DNA of 64,000 nt from Acephala macrosclerotiorum (taxonomy: Eukaryota; Ascomycota; Leotiomycetes; Helotiales; Mollisiaceae): positions 62,001-126,000 of the forward strand of contig MU119246.1 of the NCBI GenBank assembly GCA_014904845.1, given 5' to 3'. Made by a program: the position numbers and the translations under genes. Positions 22,643-33,408 of this stretch are shown piece after piece. The notes beneath the pieces are model-generated. The model was not told the DNA's origin. It was given only the letters and a program-made list of their open reading frames with translations, and did not search any database. How positions within the stretch are numbered: the stretch's first letter is position 1; every line of letters begins with the position of its first letter.

Positions 22643-23144
22643 CTACTTCGCAGAAGCCTTGACTTTAGCCAGAGACTTTCGGACCTCGAATCGTGCTTGC
22701 TTCCTCAATCGCATAACCTTGAATCGCTCGAAATCGGTCAAAGCTCGTCTTCTCTCATTTTGTTGACGCTTCTTGGCCCACGCACTCTCCTGCCACTTTG
22801 CCTCAATGCCAGCCTTCTCCCAGATCGCCTTGACGGTACCGGTTCGCGCACCTCGGGGAAGCTTCTCGAGAACCAGGGGGGTGAGGACCACGTTTTGGAG
22901 GGCAACTGCTTGACGGGGGCAGGCGGTCTTGGTGTCTGTTGATGGTCCATCGACGAGAGCCTGCATATGGAGTCAGTAATTACGCCTCGATCCCTGCTCA
23001 AATCCCATAATCACATACGCGCTTGTGGTCAATGATCTCAACGATAGTAGCAAGCTTTCCCTCGGAAGGTCCGTTTGCGATGAGGACAATTCGGCCGACC
23101 TCGACCAGTCTCCATGAGGAGGCCTTGATTTCTGCGTCTCCCAT
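22643..23144 (-). CDS. RPL14: Large-subunit ribosomal protein eL14
   Basis: Exons 23144-23019 and 22960-22643 (intron 23018-22961, GTATGT donor, ATGCAG acceptor) give 147 aa. The N-terminal KOW-like part reads [17 protein letters not shown] and [14 protein letters not shown]. Then come [37 protein letters not shown] and the basic tail [12 protein letters not shown], all as expected for eukaryotic eL14. It is a component of the cytosolic 60S subunit. The splice lies at the usual place directly after HKR. Confidence 0.95.
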
Positions 23145-24989
23145 TGTGATTGATTCTGAGGTTACCAGGTTAGCTAAGAGTCTGCGGAGGCGTGAGGGAT
23201 CTCGTAGGGACGTACGGGGCGGTTGTCGAGGAATTTGTCGTTGTTGTAGAGGTCGCTGGCGGAATCTTCAAAATTAAGTGTGGACAATTTAGCGAGGGAA
23301 ACCCTAAGAAATTTTGTATGCCTCGTATTTAAGACATCAATGCATGACTAGCGCCGCAGCCTCAAAGCTCCATCTTCAAAACTTCAGGAAACCTTTCGCG
23401 TTCTGCATAATTTTCCACAGCTTCTCAACAAGTCGCTTTCAAGGCGAAGATTGTAATTTGCAGTAATTAGAACCCTTCTTTATCTTCAGCATGGTCATCA
23501 TGGCGCTAGCCCAATTGTTTGGACTCATTGTAAGTACTGATCTTCTCTGCGTACCTCCTCCCTCCTCTTATGATGATATAATTTGCGATCGACCTCGTTC
23601 GATGGCACCCTCGCCGGGGTAGCTATATCGTTCGCGTGGATGAGATTTAATCTTACATATTCTGAACATCCTTCAATCAAAACCTGTCTTGTCTCTACAA
23701 TGAGGAGAACGACTTGCTGACCTTTCGAAAGAACTTCTAGGACATCCATCCTGCGCATGTGGAAATGTTCCCTACATGGCCGGTAGATTCGGCCTCCCTA
23801 CATCTACGCTCTACTTCACGAACAAATTTTCCTTCGAGACTATCAAAACATCCTATTGAGGACGCAGCCACGCGAAGGGCATATGGTAAGCAGAATCTTT
23901 TTACCATACTCAACACTTCAACTCCCTGCTATGATTAAGAAAAACGCACTGAAAATAATGAACTTTTCGAAGTCTTGATTATTTCTAACCAAGATCACTG
24001 AGCTCAACAATCAAATGCCCCAATTCTGCACAGAGCATCTGCCGAGACAGCTTATTGACTTCTCGATCATAGGAAGTCCATATCTTACACTGCTACCAGC
24101 ACAACGATATCCTTCAGAGCGGCTTTCTTGACTACACTGTATGATGGAAAGATGAGCTCGCCCCCGAGGTCAGGATCGGCCAGCAGTGTCGACGGAGGCC
24201 GACAAATCTGCGGTGTGTAACAAGCACCGAATTTCTATTTCCGATGTCCTGAACATGCGCTCTTCTGAGATTCCAAGAAGCAGAGGTGGCGTGCCAAGTG
24301 GTTACAATGCGCCGTCCTGCAACGATTTGTTGGAATCTTTGGAAAGATTTTGGCTGGAAGAGTAAGTTGTTTCGCAGCGGTGCATAGCTTGGAGTCCAGC
24401 CATAACACTTCCTTCATACGTTGAATAGAGGAATACAGAATAATTTTGTACGCAATGCAATATGTCCCTAGATTGAGACCTGTTCAGGCTCTTGTGAACT
24501 CGAAGACCGTGTTTAATTTCAGTTGATGCGTTCCATATCCCATCTTAATGATAAAATCCGCTCACAAGACTCAGACCGTGTATATGGGACGAGAGATGTT
24601 CTACGAGCTGGAGCTACAAGACTCCACGAGTATGTCGGGATCTCCGATCATTCTTGTTACCCATTTATTTCACAGTTGGCAATGTCAAGACACGCTCTCA
24701 CCTTGCTTTGGCAGTTCAGCAATGAAATGGAATCAACATGGATACAGAAACACCTGTATGATAGCTAGTCTATTCTTCAAGTAAGTCTAATACATGTGCG
24801 ATGTAGCTTCGCTGGTCTCTTAATGCGTCTCTCGTTCAGCACGAGAGCAAGTACTTTCTCGTCCCTCAAAAACGCCATTCTTTCAATGACCATGACACGC
24901 AGACCTAACAAACCCCCAACACCATCCGCATTCCAATCTCCAGCCCACAAAATCAGCACACCATCTCACCCGTCCTCTTTGCATGCACC
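23145..24989. other. Long intergenic stretch, one possible tiny gene
   Basis: No confident gene in 1.85 kb. One weak candidate on the plus strand begins at 23491 (MVIMALAQLFGLI), has a GTAAGT donor at 23530 and a good branch/acceptor pair (TTGCTGACC, CTTCTAG at 23740). The frame then continues in phase until a TAA near 23937. The product is unlike anything I recognise and may be spurious. The rest shows only short frames. Confidence 0.2.
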
Positions 24990-27900
24990 CTAATCCAGAA
25001 CCTCAACTCCCTGAACAATTCCATCCGTCCTGTCCAAATCCCTCCTAATACTCTCAAACAACACCTTCGCCACAACTGGGGGGACCGCATTGCCAATCTG
25101 CTTCTTCACATAATTCCCCCTAAAAACATGATTCAGCGGGAATCCCTGCAGACAAGCATACTCTCTCAAAGTAAAGTCTCGTCTTCCGTCTGGATGGTAG
25201 TTCTGTCCTCCGCTGGTGGTCATTGCTCTGGGGAGGATCTTAGAGCTGTCCCAGGGATGCATACGTCTGTCGTCTGCGAAGTGAACAGAGAGGGGATCAT
25301 GGTCTGGCGTGTTCGGTGGTATTGAGCGAAGAACTGACTGGACGGATCTGTGGAATTTGAGGCCGCTGCCTGCCGGTGGGATCTCGGCGTGTGTTGGTGC
25401 GGGCATGCGTGGGAGGATCTCTCCTGGACTGGTTCTCATCAGCTCGCTTTCTCTTCTTCCTCCCTTCCCTCTTCCATGAATGACAGATGGTAAAAGAAAA
25501 CTCACCAAGAAGCAATAATGATCAACCTCATCCTCCTCTGCGGCAACCCCCAACTCTGCAACGGAATAACCGCCCACCGTACCGAAAACTCATGACTAGT
25601 AAACATCTGCACCAACGCATTAAAAAACCACCTGAACCTCTCACTCACAATCCCAAACGTCTGCTCCAGCGTCACAACCCTCGGCCTCGCAACCTCAATC
25701 ACGCTCTGCACCGCAAACAGGCTCGCAACATTCATCTCATCATCCTGGCCATCGACGGTATGAGCTGGACTGAAGAATTGACAAGGTGGAGAAAGATGCA
25801 GGATATCGACTTTAAATTTATCGCGAGCTGAGCTACCTTCGGAATGGGTGCGGAGATGGTATTGGCAACGAGAGACGAAGTCATGGGCGGATTCTTGGTA
25901 GTTGGCTGCGTGGGGGAAGTTGGCGGTCCAAGTTGAGCAGGCGTGTTTGTTGAAGTCGAATCCCCATCTTATGTGGAGGCCTGCCATGAGAGCTCCTCGT
26001 GTGGAGCCGCCGCCGCCGCAGAAGGCGTCGCCATAGGTTAGCTTCTGGCCTGGCAAGCGGTGGGTTGGCTTTGGTAGTAGGAGAGAGGTGATGTCGATGG
26101 ATCCTGAGGATGGCGGAGTTGAGAGGTCAGATGACATGAGGTCGATGGATGCGGGAGTGGGAAGCACTGCTTCTCTCGAGAGGCCTATGGTTTGAGTCGT
26201 TGGGATAATGGGACGATCTGCTAAGTCTGAAGGTACGTCGATTGCCATTGCAGAGTCGGCTAGGCTGGGTATCTCCTTGTCTCCCTCCAGTGTGCAGGTA
26301 GATAGGCGTCGTCTGGTCTCTTCGACAGCTTCTTCATTATCACGTCGAGGTCTCTTCCCGCTTTGTTGAGCTTCGGGACAAGAGAAGCTGTCAACTGCAC
26401 TGGGCTTGCGCTTCCTTATTCTCGATGTGTTGCTCCTCCCAAGCCTCGAAACCCCTCTGTCTTCAGAGAGTACAAGTGAGCTCTGTATGGTAGAAGGATT
26501 AACTGTTTGCTCTTCTGGCTCCGGCGAGCTTTCAATGCTGATTGGAAGCTCTTTTTGGGTTGCTGGAGTTTCGGTCTCATCCACCATGAGTGACGACTGG
26601 TAAGCTCCTCCAGGGCTAGTCTCGCCACGCCATTGAAAGCGGCGCTTAGCATCAGAAAGTGCATTGGCGCTTGTACATTCATCTGCCCGCAGTCTCTCAA
26701 GTCGTCTCTCCTTGTGATTGTTGTGGTATCGGTCAACTCCCGTAGCATAAGTGCATGTGTATTTCCATCGACAGGTCAACCCTCCTTCAATACCCATAAG
26801 CTCTCTATTTCGGAAATCTGATGGATCGAGATTCCTGTCTTGGGGGAATTTGTGGTTCGTCAAACGAAGGTTTCGGATCTTCTTGATCTCAGTAATCGGG
26901 ACTTCGACAGCACCTTGCTCGTGGTGTGGACGAGGATCGTCTAGGTCAACTTCTAGAAACAAGACAAGCTCGTTCATTTTCCTCTCTAGCAGCCCGTTCA
27001 AGTCTCTGGTTCGCTGGAGCCGATTGCCACGGATGCGGATCTCGTCTGTCTTCGTGTTGGAGATGATATCTTTAATTTGAAGGAAATCGCCATCAAGAAG
27101 CTCGACGGTTTTGTTTGGTTTGAGTGCCAGACTTTGGTGTTGATAATTGTAAACTTTTGTCCACGGTAGGGCGATACTGGGGTTTCGCCGTGTAAGCTTT
27201 AGTGGTTTAACTGTCTTGGGTTGTGCTTGCGGCTGTTCCTCTTCCGGGTGGATATTCTGCACAGCCAAGATGCGAAGTTCATCCTCCTGATCATCTTCAA
27301 GAATGTCCAAGTCAATGACTTCCATGTTCTTTACAATCGATGGTGCAGAATCGTGTTCGGGGGATAGCTCATGTTCCTGTGAGCTAGGACAGTCGACTGC
27401 GGGATCTGCGCTTGCTACCGCGGCATTTCCACTACTTAGCTGTTGTGTTCTAGGGACCTCGACATGGCCGCCAACCTCAAAAGGTCTCAAGGCCGGTGGC
27501 ATAATTGTACTAGAGACAATATGGCCGTCGTAAGAGTCAAGAGGGATGGGGTCATTCAGTGTGCCACCTTTTCGACTGGTAGCAGTGAGAATTGGAGATA
27601 GACAGGTAGCTGGAACTGGATAGGAACGAATTCGCGCGCGAGAGCGTGGGGACTTAGCTGAAGAAGAGTGGCGATTCGATGGATGCGATTTTCTTGTACC
27701 GTAATCAGGAATTCGAAACTGAGGTTCGGTCAAAGACTTTCTGGTGTTCGTAGTTGGTGATGCTGGTTTTTGCGTGAGCATCAGTGGCTCATCATCAGAA
27801 ATTTTGCGAACTGATGCCTGGCTTGGCCACCTCTTCGATGTGAGTGTTGATGTTGACTGGCTATAAGGAGCACAGGAGTCTGCTTTAATTGTTAGTCATG

Positions 27901-28191
27901 CCTTGATGTAAAGAGGTTTTGGAATGAGCATGGAGATTTTCCTAGAAAGCTCTCCGTGCAGATATGAATCATGTTGCGTATTTTTCAAACACAGCTTACA
28001 GCTACAGAAATAGAAGTGCAGTGCAAAGGATATTCCCGAATTGGGAACAAAGTACAAAAATTTTATTCGCAAAGATCCAAAAAAGGGAACATACTCCAAC
28101 TTGTGATCTGAAACCCATCGTCTTCATCGTCATCTATGATAATGACATCATCATTGCTGATCAAAATCTCTGCCATTGCCGCCGAAATCAT
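24990..28191 (-). CDS. rid: RID/Masc1-type (DMT family) DNA cytosine methyltransferase
   Basis: Three exons, 28191-28095, 27879-25506 and 25428-24990, join in phase to about 969 aa (964 from the second ATG at 28176). The catalytic domain fills the C-terminal third: motif I FCGGGGSTRGALMAGL, motif IV HLSPPCQFFSPAHT, motif VI position LEQTFG, motif VIII LPQRRMRLIII, a target region, and motif X KQIGNAVPPVVAKVLF. Glu-Gln-Thr instead of the usual Glu-Asn-Val, with SPPCQ, is the hallmark of the fungal DMT group (Neurospora RID, Ascobolus Masc1). The N-terminus has very acidic stretches (IIIDDDEDD; LDILEDDQEDE) and a conserved GLTCRWKYTCTYA. RID is required for repeat-induced point mutation in the sexual cycle. 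All catalytic residues, including the PC cysteine, are intact. Confidence 0.92.
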
Positions 28192-29866
28192 GTTGTACTC
28201 GAGAGGAAAATTTGATGGTGATTTGCAGATGTCGAAGGCAACGGCTTGCTGCAGATCCGGATCCCTGCACAAAGACAACCCCAAAGTTTAGCCCTTCGTG
28301 GAAAGGAGGCAGGATCAAAACGGTGCGAGCAGCGCTAGAATAATCAAGACAGCTTTGCGAAACCCTTTTGAAATAGAGTGGGAAGTAGGGCAATATATAC
28401 TCAAAACTCTTTGTTGTACCTTCTACGTTGAGCTCATTCCTAGACCCTGAAATGCTCTATTTAATATACCCCTGCCTCTTAAACACTAATAATGGATCTC
28501 AGCAGGCATTTCAACGTAACAGTATGAATAAAGATACAAAGTGCAACCCTTGCAAGGAGATAATGTCCACGTCTTTGGAGCGGATTCTGGGTGTCTGCAG
28601 CTATTCTGAATTGGTTGGAAGAGTGTCGACGTCGTGGTTTCTTGTCTAGTCTTTGTATAGCGGTTTAATCTTACAGCAGGCAAAAGCTATAAGCTCCTTG
28701 TGCGCTTCTGGTTTTGTATAGTGCTAGGGCTCCAGAAGGCTCTCGATTGTGCTGCGCAGGAAAAGATACCAAAAAGGTTGTATGAAAAGGAAAAATAATT
28801 AGCAACTTATTTGGAGACTAAACTCATGGAATACCATTGGTCAAACGCAAAATTGAAACATGATAGATTTGCTTCTTTTCGAAGTGCAGTTGTGAGTTAT
28901 GATAGCAGAAGAATAGGGGAATAGGGGAACAAGGGAACTTGGGAGGTTGGCTTCGACTCTCTCAATGATAACAGCCAAAGTGCCCTCGTCAGCTTGAACA
29001 TCGGGCTCGCTTCCAAGCAACAGTCCTAAGGGAGCAAGAGAGACAGTTCGAGATGCTGACGCCATTCATGCTTCACTGTGGCTGAACCAAGATTCTGGTG
29101 GCGGGGTAGCGACCTTCACCATTGACCAATCAGAATGGGGACAATGCAGTGTGCTGCTGCAAGAACAGCGTAATATGACATTTTGATCCACTTGTAGTAT
29201 GCAAGTAATAGACAGCTCTTTCTCCCGACAACTCTTTCTCATGATATTTTATCGCCTTCTTCAAGTTATGAAGGCGAAGACTCTTCCCGAAATCGGCGCG
29301 TGACCGTTGTGGCTGCTTCAAATTCCGCCATAGCGGAAAGGGCTTAGCCGAACCCAAAAAATTGTTCTTAAAGGCCGGAGCAAAAGTTTGAAGTGCGATG
29401 AAATAACTTACAAAATGTCTCCTACGACGTCAATTCCACACAGCGCTACGTCGCGTTGCAAAATTCAGGCAAATCCTACATTTGCCTCAAGTTCTTCATA
29501 TTCTTTTGACTGAGAAGCATCCACCACTTCTACCACTAAAGTAAATCACACTATCAGTATCGAGTCAGTCTATCAAATCCCACCCGCGTTCGGTCCACGA
29601 GGTAGATTCTTCAACAGACTTCTATCTCCAGTAAGTGTTCTTCCTCCGTCTCGTTGTAATGCGATGTTCCTTCAATGTACCTGGCGGTTATGATGATCAA
29701 AAATTCAAAAAGATGTTAGACTGCCTAGATCAATCTTGCGGATAATGATTTGCACTGAACTCCACCTCTATTTTTCGATACGCGTCCCGAGCAATAATTT
29801 CGCAACTCTGCTGACCACTTCAAATAGTTTTATTCCTCGAAATACTTCATACAAGATTCCAACAAC
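28192..29866. other. Divergent intergenic region, RID / ADE4
   Basis: About 1.7 kb between divergent genes. One minus-strand frame at 29065-28841 starts MASASRTVSLAPLGLLLG but stops after 74 codons and matches no family I know. Around 28912-28940 there is a short imprecise GGGGAATA/GGGAAC reiteration. The ADE4 leader (after about 29500) is CT-rich. Confidence 0.35.
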
Positions 29867-31692
29867 ATGTGTGGCATTCTTGCTCTAATCCTTGGCGATC
29901 TCGACGACCCCAACTCCACAACCGCCGCTGCCGACCTTCACGATGCTCTCTACTATCTGCAACACCGAGGACAAGATGCATGCGGAATAGCTACTTGTGG
30001 TGCTGGGGGACGTATATATCAGTGCAAAGGGAATGGCATGGCTGCCAAGGTCTTTCATGACGGTTCTCGAGTGCAGGACCTTCCTGGGTTCATGGGCTTG
30101 GGACATTTGAGATACCCCACTGCCGGCAGCAGTGCCAGCGCCGAAGCACAGCCCTTCTATGTCAACAGTCCTTACGGTATTACCTTTGCTCACAATGGTA
30201 ATCTCGTCAATGCTGAGAAACTACGCGAAAACCTGGATAAGCACGACCATAGACATATCAATACCGACAGCGACAGCGAGCTGATGTTAAACGTCTTTGC
30301 TGCCGAGCTTAACGAGACCCAAAAGTTTCGTGTCAATGATGAGGACATCTTCAATAGTTTGACGCGGATGTACGGAAAATGTGTTGGTGGTTGGGCTTGC
30401 ACCGCGATGTTGGCAGGCTTTGGAATTCTAGGTTTCCGCGATGCGTACGGCATCCGACCTTTAGTCTTGGGCTCGCGATCTTCAGCAACCGAACCGGGAA
30501 CCACGGACTACATGATGGCATCTGAATCAGTTGCCTTGAAACAGCTCGGTTTCTCGAACATCGTCGACATCCTCCCGGGACAAGCCGTTATCATACCAAA
30601 AGGAAAAGCTCCAGTCTTCCGACAAGTTGTTCCTCAGATAACCTACACTCCAGATATCTTTGAGATGGTTTATTTCGCCCGCCCAGACACAATCATCGAT
30701 GGGATGAGCGTTCACAGAACCAGACAGAACATGGGGATCAAATTGGCAGACACTATCATTCGCATTCTCGGCAAGGAAGCCATTAAAGAGATCGACGTCG
30801 TGATTCCCATCCCTGAGACATCCAACACTTCAGCAGCGAGTCTTTCCGAGAAACTTGGTGTACCTTACTGTCAAGCATTCGTCAAGAACCGATATGTCTT
30901 CCGCACCTTCATAATGCCAGGCCAGGGGGCTAGAAAGAACGCTGTTCGCAGAAAGCTCAGTGCCATCCCTTCAGAATTCGCCGGCCGAACCGTACTCCTT
31001 GTTGATGACAGTATTGTTCGTGGTACAACAAGCAGAGAAATTGTCAGCATGGCTCGCGAAGCTGGTGCAAAGAAGGTCATCTTCGCCTCGAGCGCTCCAC
31101 CGATCACGCATGCGCACATCTACGGTATCGATCTAGCCTCGCCTCAGGAACTGGTTGCGCATAATCGAGACAGAAAAGCCATTGCTGAGCACATTGGAGC
31201 TGAAGAGGTCATTTATCAATCCCTGGACGATCTCAAAGCTGCGTGCGCCGAGGAATCGCCTCGAGAAAATCAACAATTCGAAGTCGGTGTCTTCTGCGGC
31301 AAATACGTTACTCCAGTTGACGATGACTATTTCCTCAGGCTTGAGAAGGTCCGAGGAGAGACTAAGAAGCTGAAGGTGCTTGATGCTGCGAAAGATGCTG
31401 TCTTGCACGGCTGTGCTAGCGAAGCACAACTCGAGATTGTGACGAAAGGAGTAGATGTCGATGAGAATGGCAAGGTCATACCGTCAACCAATGGCATCGG
31501 TGGTATGGTCAACGGCGATACTAATGGAAACGCGAAGCAACGGAAGAGGGAGCGTGAAGAGTCTGGCACGCCACCAGTCAGAGATCGTCATGATATCAGG
31601 TATGTATCATACAACATCTTAAACACCAAACACTTTGCTAACACTCGTCTAGCTTACACAACTTCGCTACGGAATCTCATCATGGATACTAG
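29867..31692 (+). CDS. ADE4: Amidophosphoribosyltransferase (glutamine PRPP amidotransferase)
   Basis: A long exon (29867-31599) plus a short last exon (31653-31692) give 590 aa. Reading through the intron would give a spurious longer tail; splicing restores the fungal ending [15 protein letters not shown]. Cys2 after the initiator Met (MCGIL) is the Ntn glutaminase nucleophile. [22 protein letters not shown] and FAHNGNLVN complete the glutaminase domain. The PRPP site is [14 protein letters not shown]. The enzyme makes 5-phosphoribosylamine, the first committed step of purine synthesis. The region after about residue 510 ([16 protein letters not shown]) is a low-complexity extension. Confidence 0.97.
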
Positions 31693-32283
31693 TCAGATTG
31701 CATTCGGATGGAAAGCATTGAAAATGTATTTGGAATTGGTGCATTTGGACCGGCCGTATCATCTTTGAGTCTGCATTGCACATATGAATTCGAATGCTAC
31801 AATCTTGAATGAAGTCGACTCCGCCTCCCGATGTGTACGACAACCGATGCAAAGTCCTTCGCCAAACATCTTCACATTCGAGGTACATTGAGGATAATCC
31901 GGCAACCGAAAGCTTGGGTCACAAAACATCGTTTGGTGCGATTTACAATTATAGTAATCTGATGAAGACCGAGGCTAGCCCATATCGAACGATCACGTAC
32001 GCTATTGTGGCCCCTGGAATTTCAAACTGGGGCACTTTGTAATTCAGGGGTGCAAAAGGTAGGAGTAGCTCATGTTTCCAATGCCTGAACTTTGTCGATT
32101 CTGAATGAATTTTGCAATATGAAGACTTGAGGAGTATTATCGTTCGGTTCTCAATCCTTGCGCATTTCTCTGTCTTTCTTTTGTCTGCTTCATCGTCAAA
32201 AGTGCTCCAATTTTAACGATAAAATTCTATACCAGCTCAATTTTCACCTTTAGTCTTGGACTCGTGCCTTTGTAAAGATTGCC

Positions 32284-32424
32284 TTCACAAGCAAACTTCA
32301 CTTATTCACTTCTCGATTCAACATTGGGCCCCTTTTAAGAAGTTTAACCGAGACGCAGGGGGAAATGCAAGGCTACAACGCCGGGTTATAAATCATTGTC
32401 ATCGACATTCGTTCTTCATAACAC
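32284..32424. repeat. Diverged repeat unit A
   Basis: First copy of a unit with four conserved blocks in order: ACTTCACTTATTCACTTCTC; GGCCCCTTTTAAGAAGTTTA followed by CCGAG; ATGCAAGGCTACA; and TATAAATCATTGTCATCGAC with TTCGTTCTTC. Confidence 0.7.
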
Positions 32425-32688
32425 ATCTTGCTGACACACATTCAAGTTCAGTGAGATGCAGCCAGTCACATGGTGTTACAACACCAAGAAGTTAAGCACA
32501 GCTCGTAGTGGGAATTGGGGCAGGAGGTAGGCAATAGGTGCCGTGAAACACACGTGCATATGCTGCCAGAGGGATTTAGCAGCGCCGATAGCCTCCCGCA
32601 CAGCCTGCAACGGTAAGCCTTGTCTCAACATCGTGAAGTATAGCATAATCAAATTGTATCAAATCAAACCATAATACATTTTTCGACC

Positions 32689-32842
32689 TTCGCAAATAAA
32701 GTTCACTCATTCAGTTCTGGGTTGAAGCTCAGGCCCCTTTTAGGAGATTTGGCCAAGGCGCTGGCATGGGGCACATTGCAAGGCTACAGCGCCTTATAAA
32801 TGAATCATTGTCGTCGACGTCTGTTCTTTAAAATATACATCG
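32689..32842. repeat. Diverged repeat unit B
   Basis: Second copy. The same four blocks are seen: TTCACTCATTCAGTTCT; GGCCCCTTTTAGGAGATTT; TTGCAAGGCTACAGCGCC; and TATAAATGAATCATTGTCGT. The AATCATTG landmark is 412 bp after that of unit A. Confidence 0.7.
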
Positions 32843-32855
32843 GTGCATCTTTGAA

Positions 32856-33002
32856 CATCACAAATAGATTCACTCGTTCACTTCTCGGTTTGGTTAAACG
32901 TCGGTCCCTTTTTCGGAAGTTTAGCCGAGCCGCTAAATAGGGGCTAATGCAAGGCTACTGAGTGAATCATTGTCATCGACGTTTGTTTTTCACAACATGC
33001 AT
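32856..33002. repeat. Diverged repeat unit C
   Basis: Third copy, with the landmark 162 bp after B. Blocks: ATTCACTCGTTCACTTCTCG; CCCTTTTTCGGAAGTTTAGC with CGAG; AATGCAAGGCTACTG; GAATCATTGTCATCGACGTT. Confidence 0.7.
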
Positions 33003-33010
33003 CGTTCAAT

Positions 33011-33200
33011 CTTCACAAGTAAACTTCACTTATTCACTTCTCGGTAAGACGTTTCCCCCCCTTTCCGAAGAGACACTTCTCGGTCAAACGGTTTCCCCCT
33101 TTTTAGCGAAGAGACGCCAGCAAGGCGCTAATGCAAGGGTACAGCACCCTATAATGAATCATCGTCACCAAAGTTCGTTCTTCTCAATACACAACTTTCG
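33011..33200. repeat. Diverged repeat unit D, with an internal duplication
   Basis: Fourth copy, with the landmark 192 bp after C. The block CACTTCTCGGT...CGAAGAGA occurs twice in a row (about 33033-33074 and 33075-33115), which explains its greater length. It ends about 210 bp before the glycosylase start codon. Confidence 0.65.
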
Positions 33201-33408
33201 ATACTATCTTCCTTTACAAACCACTTCTTCCTGATTAGACAAACTTCGGTTACAACGCCCCTTACCTAAGAGACTAAGACTATTCCCATACATCCCCCCT
33301 TTATTTCCACTCTTCCCTCCCATCTGCCATCGGGGTCCGCCTCAAGTTCGAGCTGGAAGCTCCTCCATACATCTGCATCACAGAACATCGCAGTACCAAT
33401 CATCCAAC

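Larger units (their letters stand above)
31693..33408. other. Gene-free region with a diverged repeat array
   Basis: No coding exon. It contains four related repeat units (32284-33200, listed separately) and, between units A and B, a 5S-rRNA-like fragment at about 32450-32550. It ends in the CT-rich leader of the glycosylase gene. Confidence 0.5.

Noticed and set aside
31600..31766. Read-through C-terminus of ADE4 to 31766
   Set aside because: A GTATGT...CTAG intron at 31600-31652 restores the conserved fungal ending, so the longer tail is an artefact.
32450..32550. 5S rRNA gene
   Set aside because: Only the GAAGTTAAGCA core and weak flanking similarity are present. The segment is about 25 nt too short and the terminal stem does not pair convincingly. 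Kept only as a low-interest finding.
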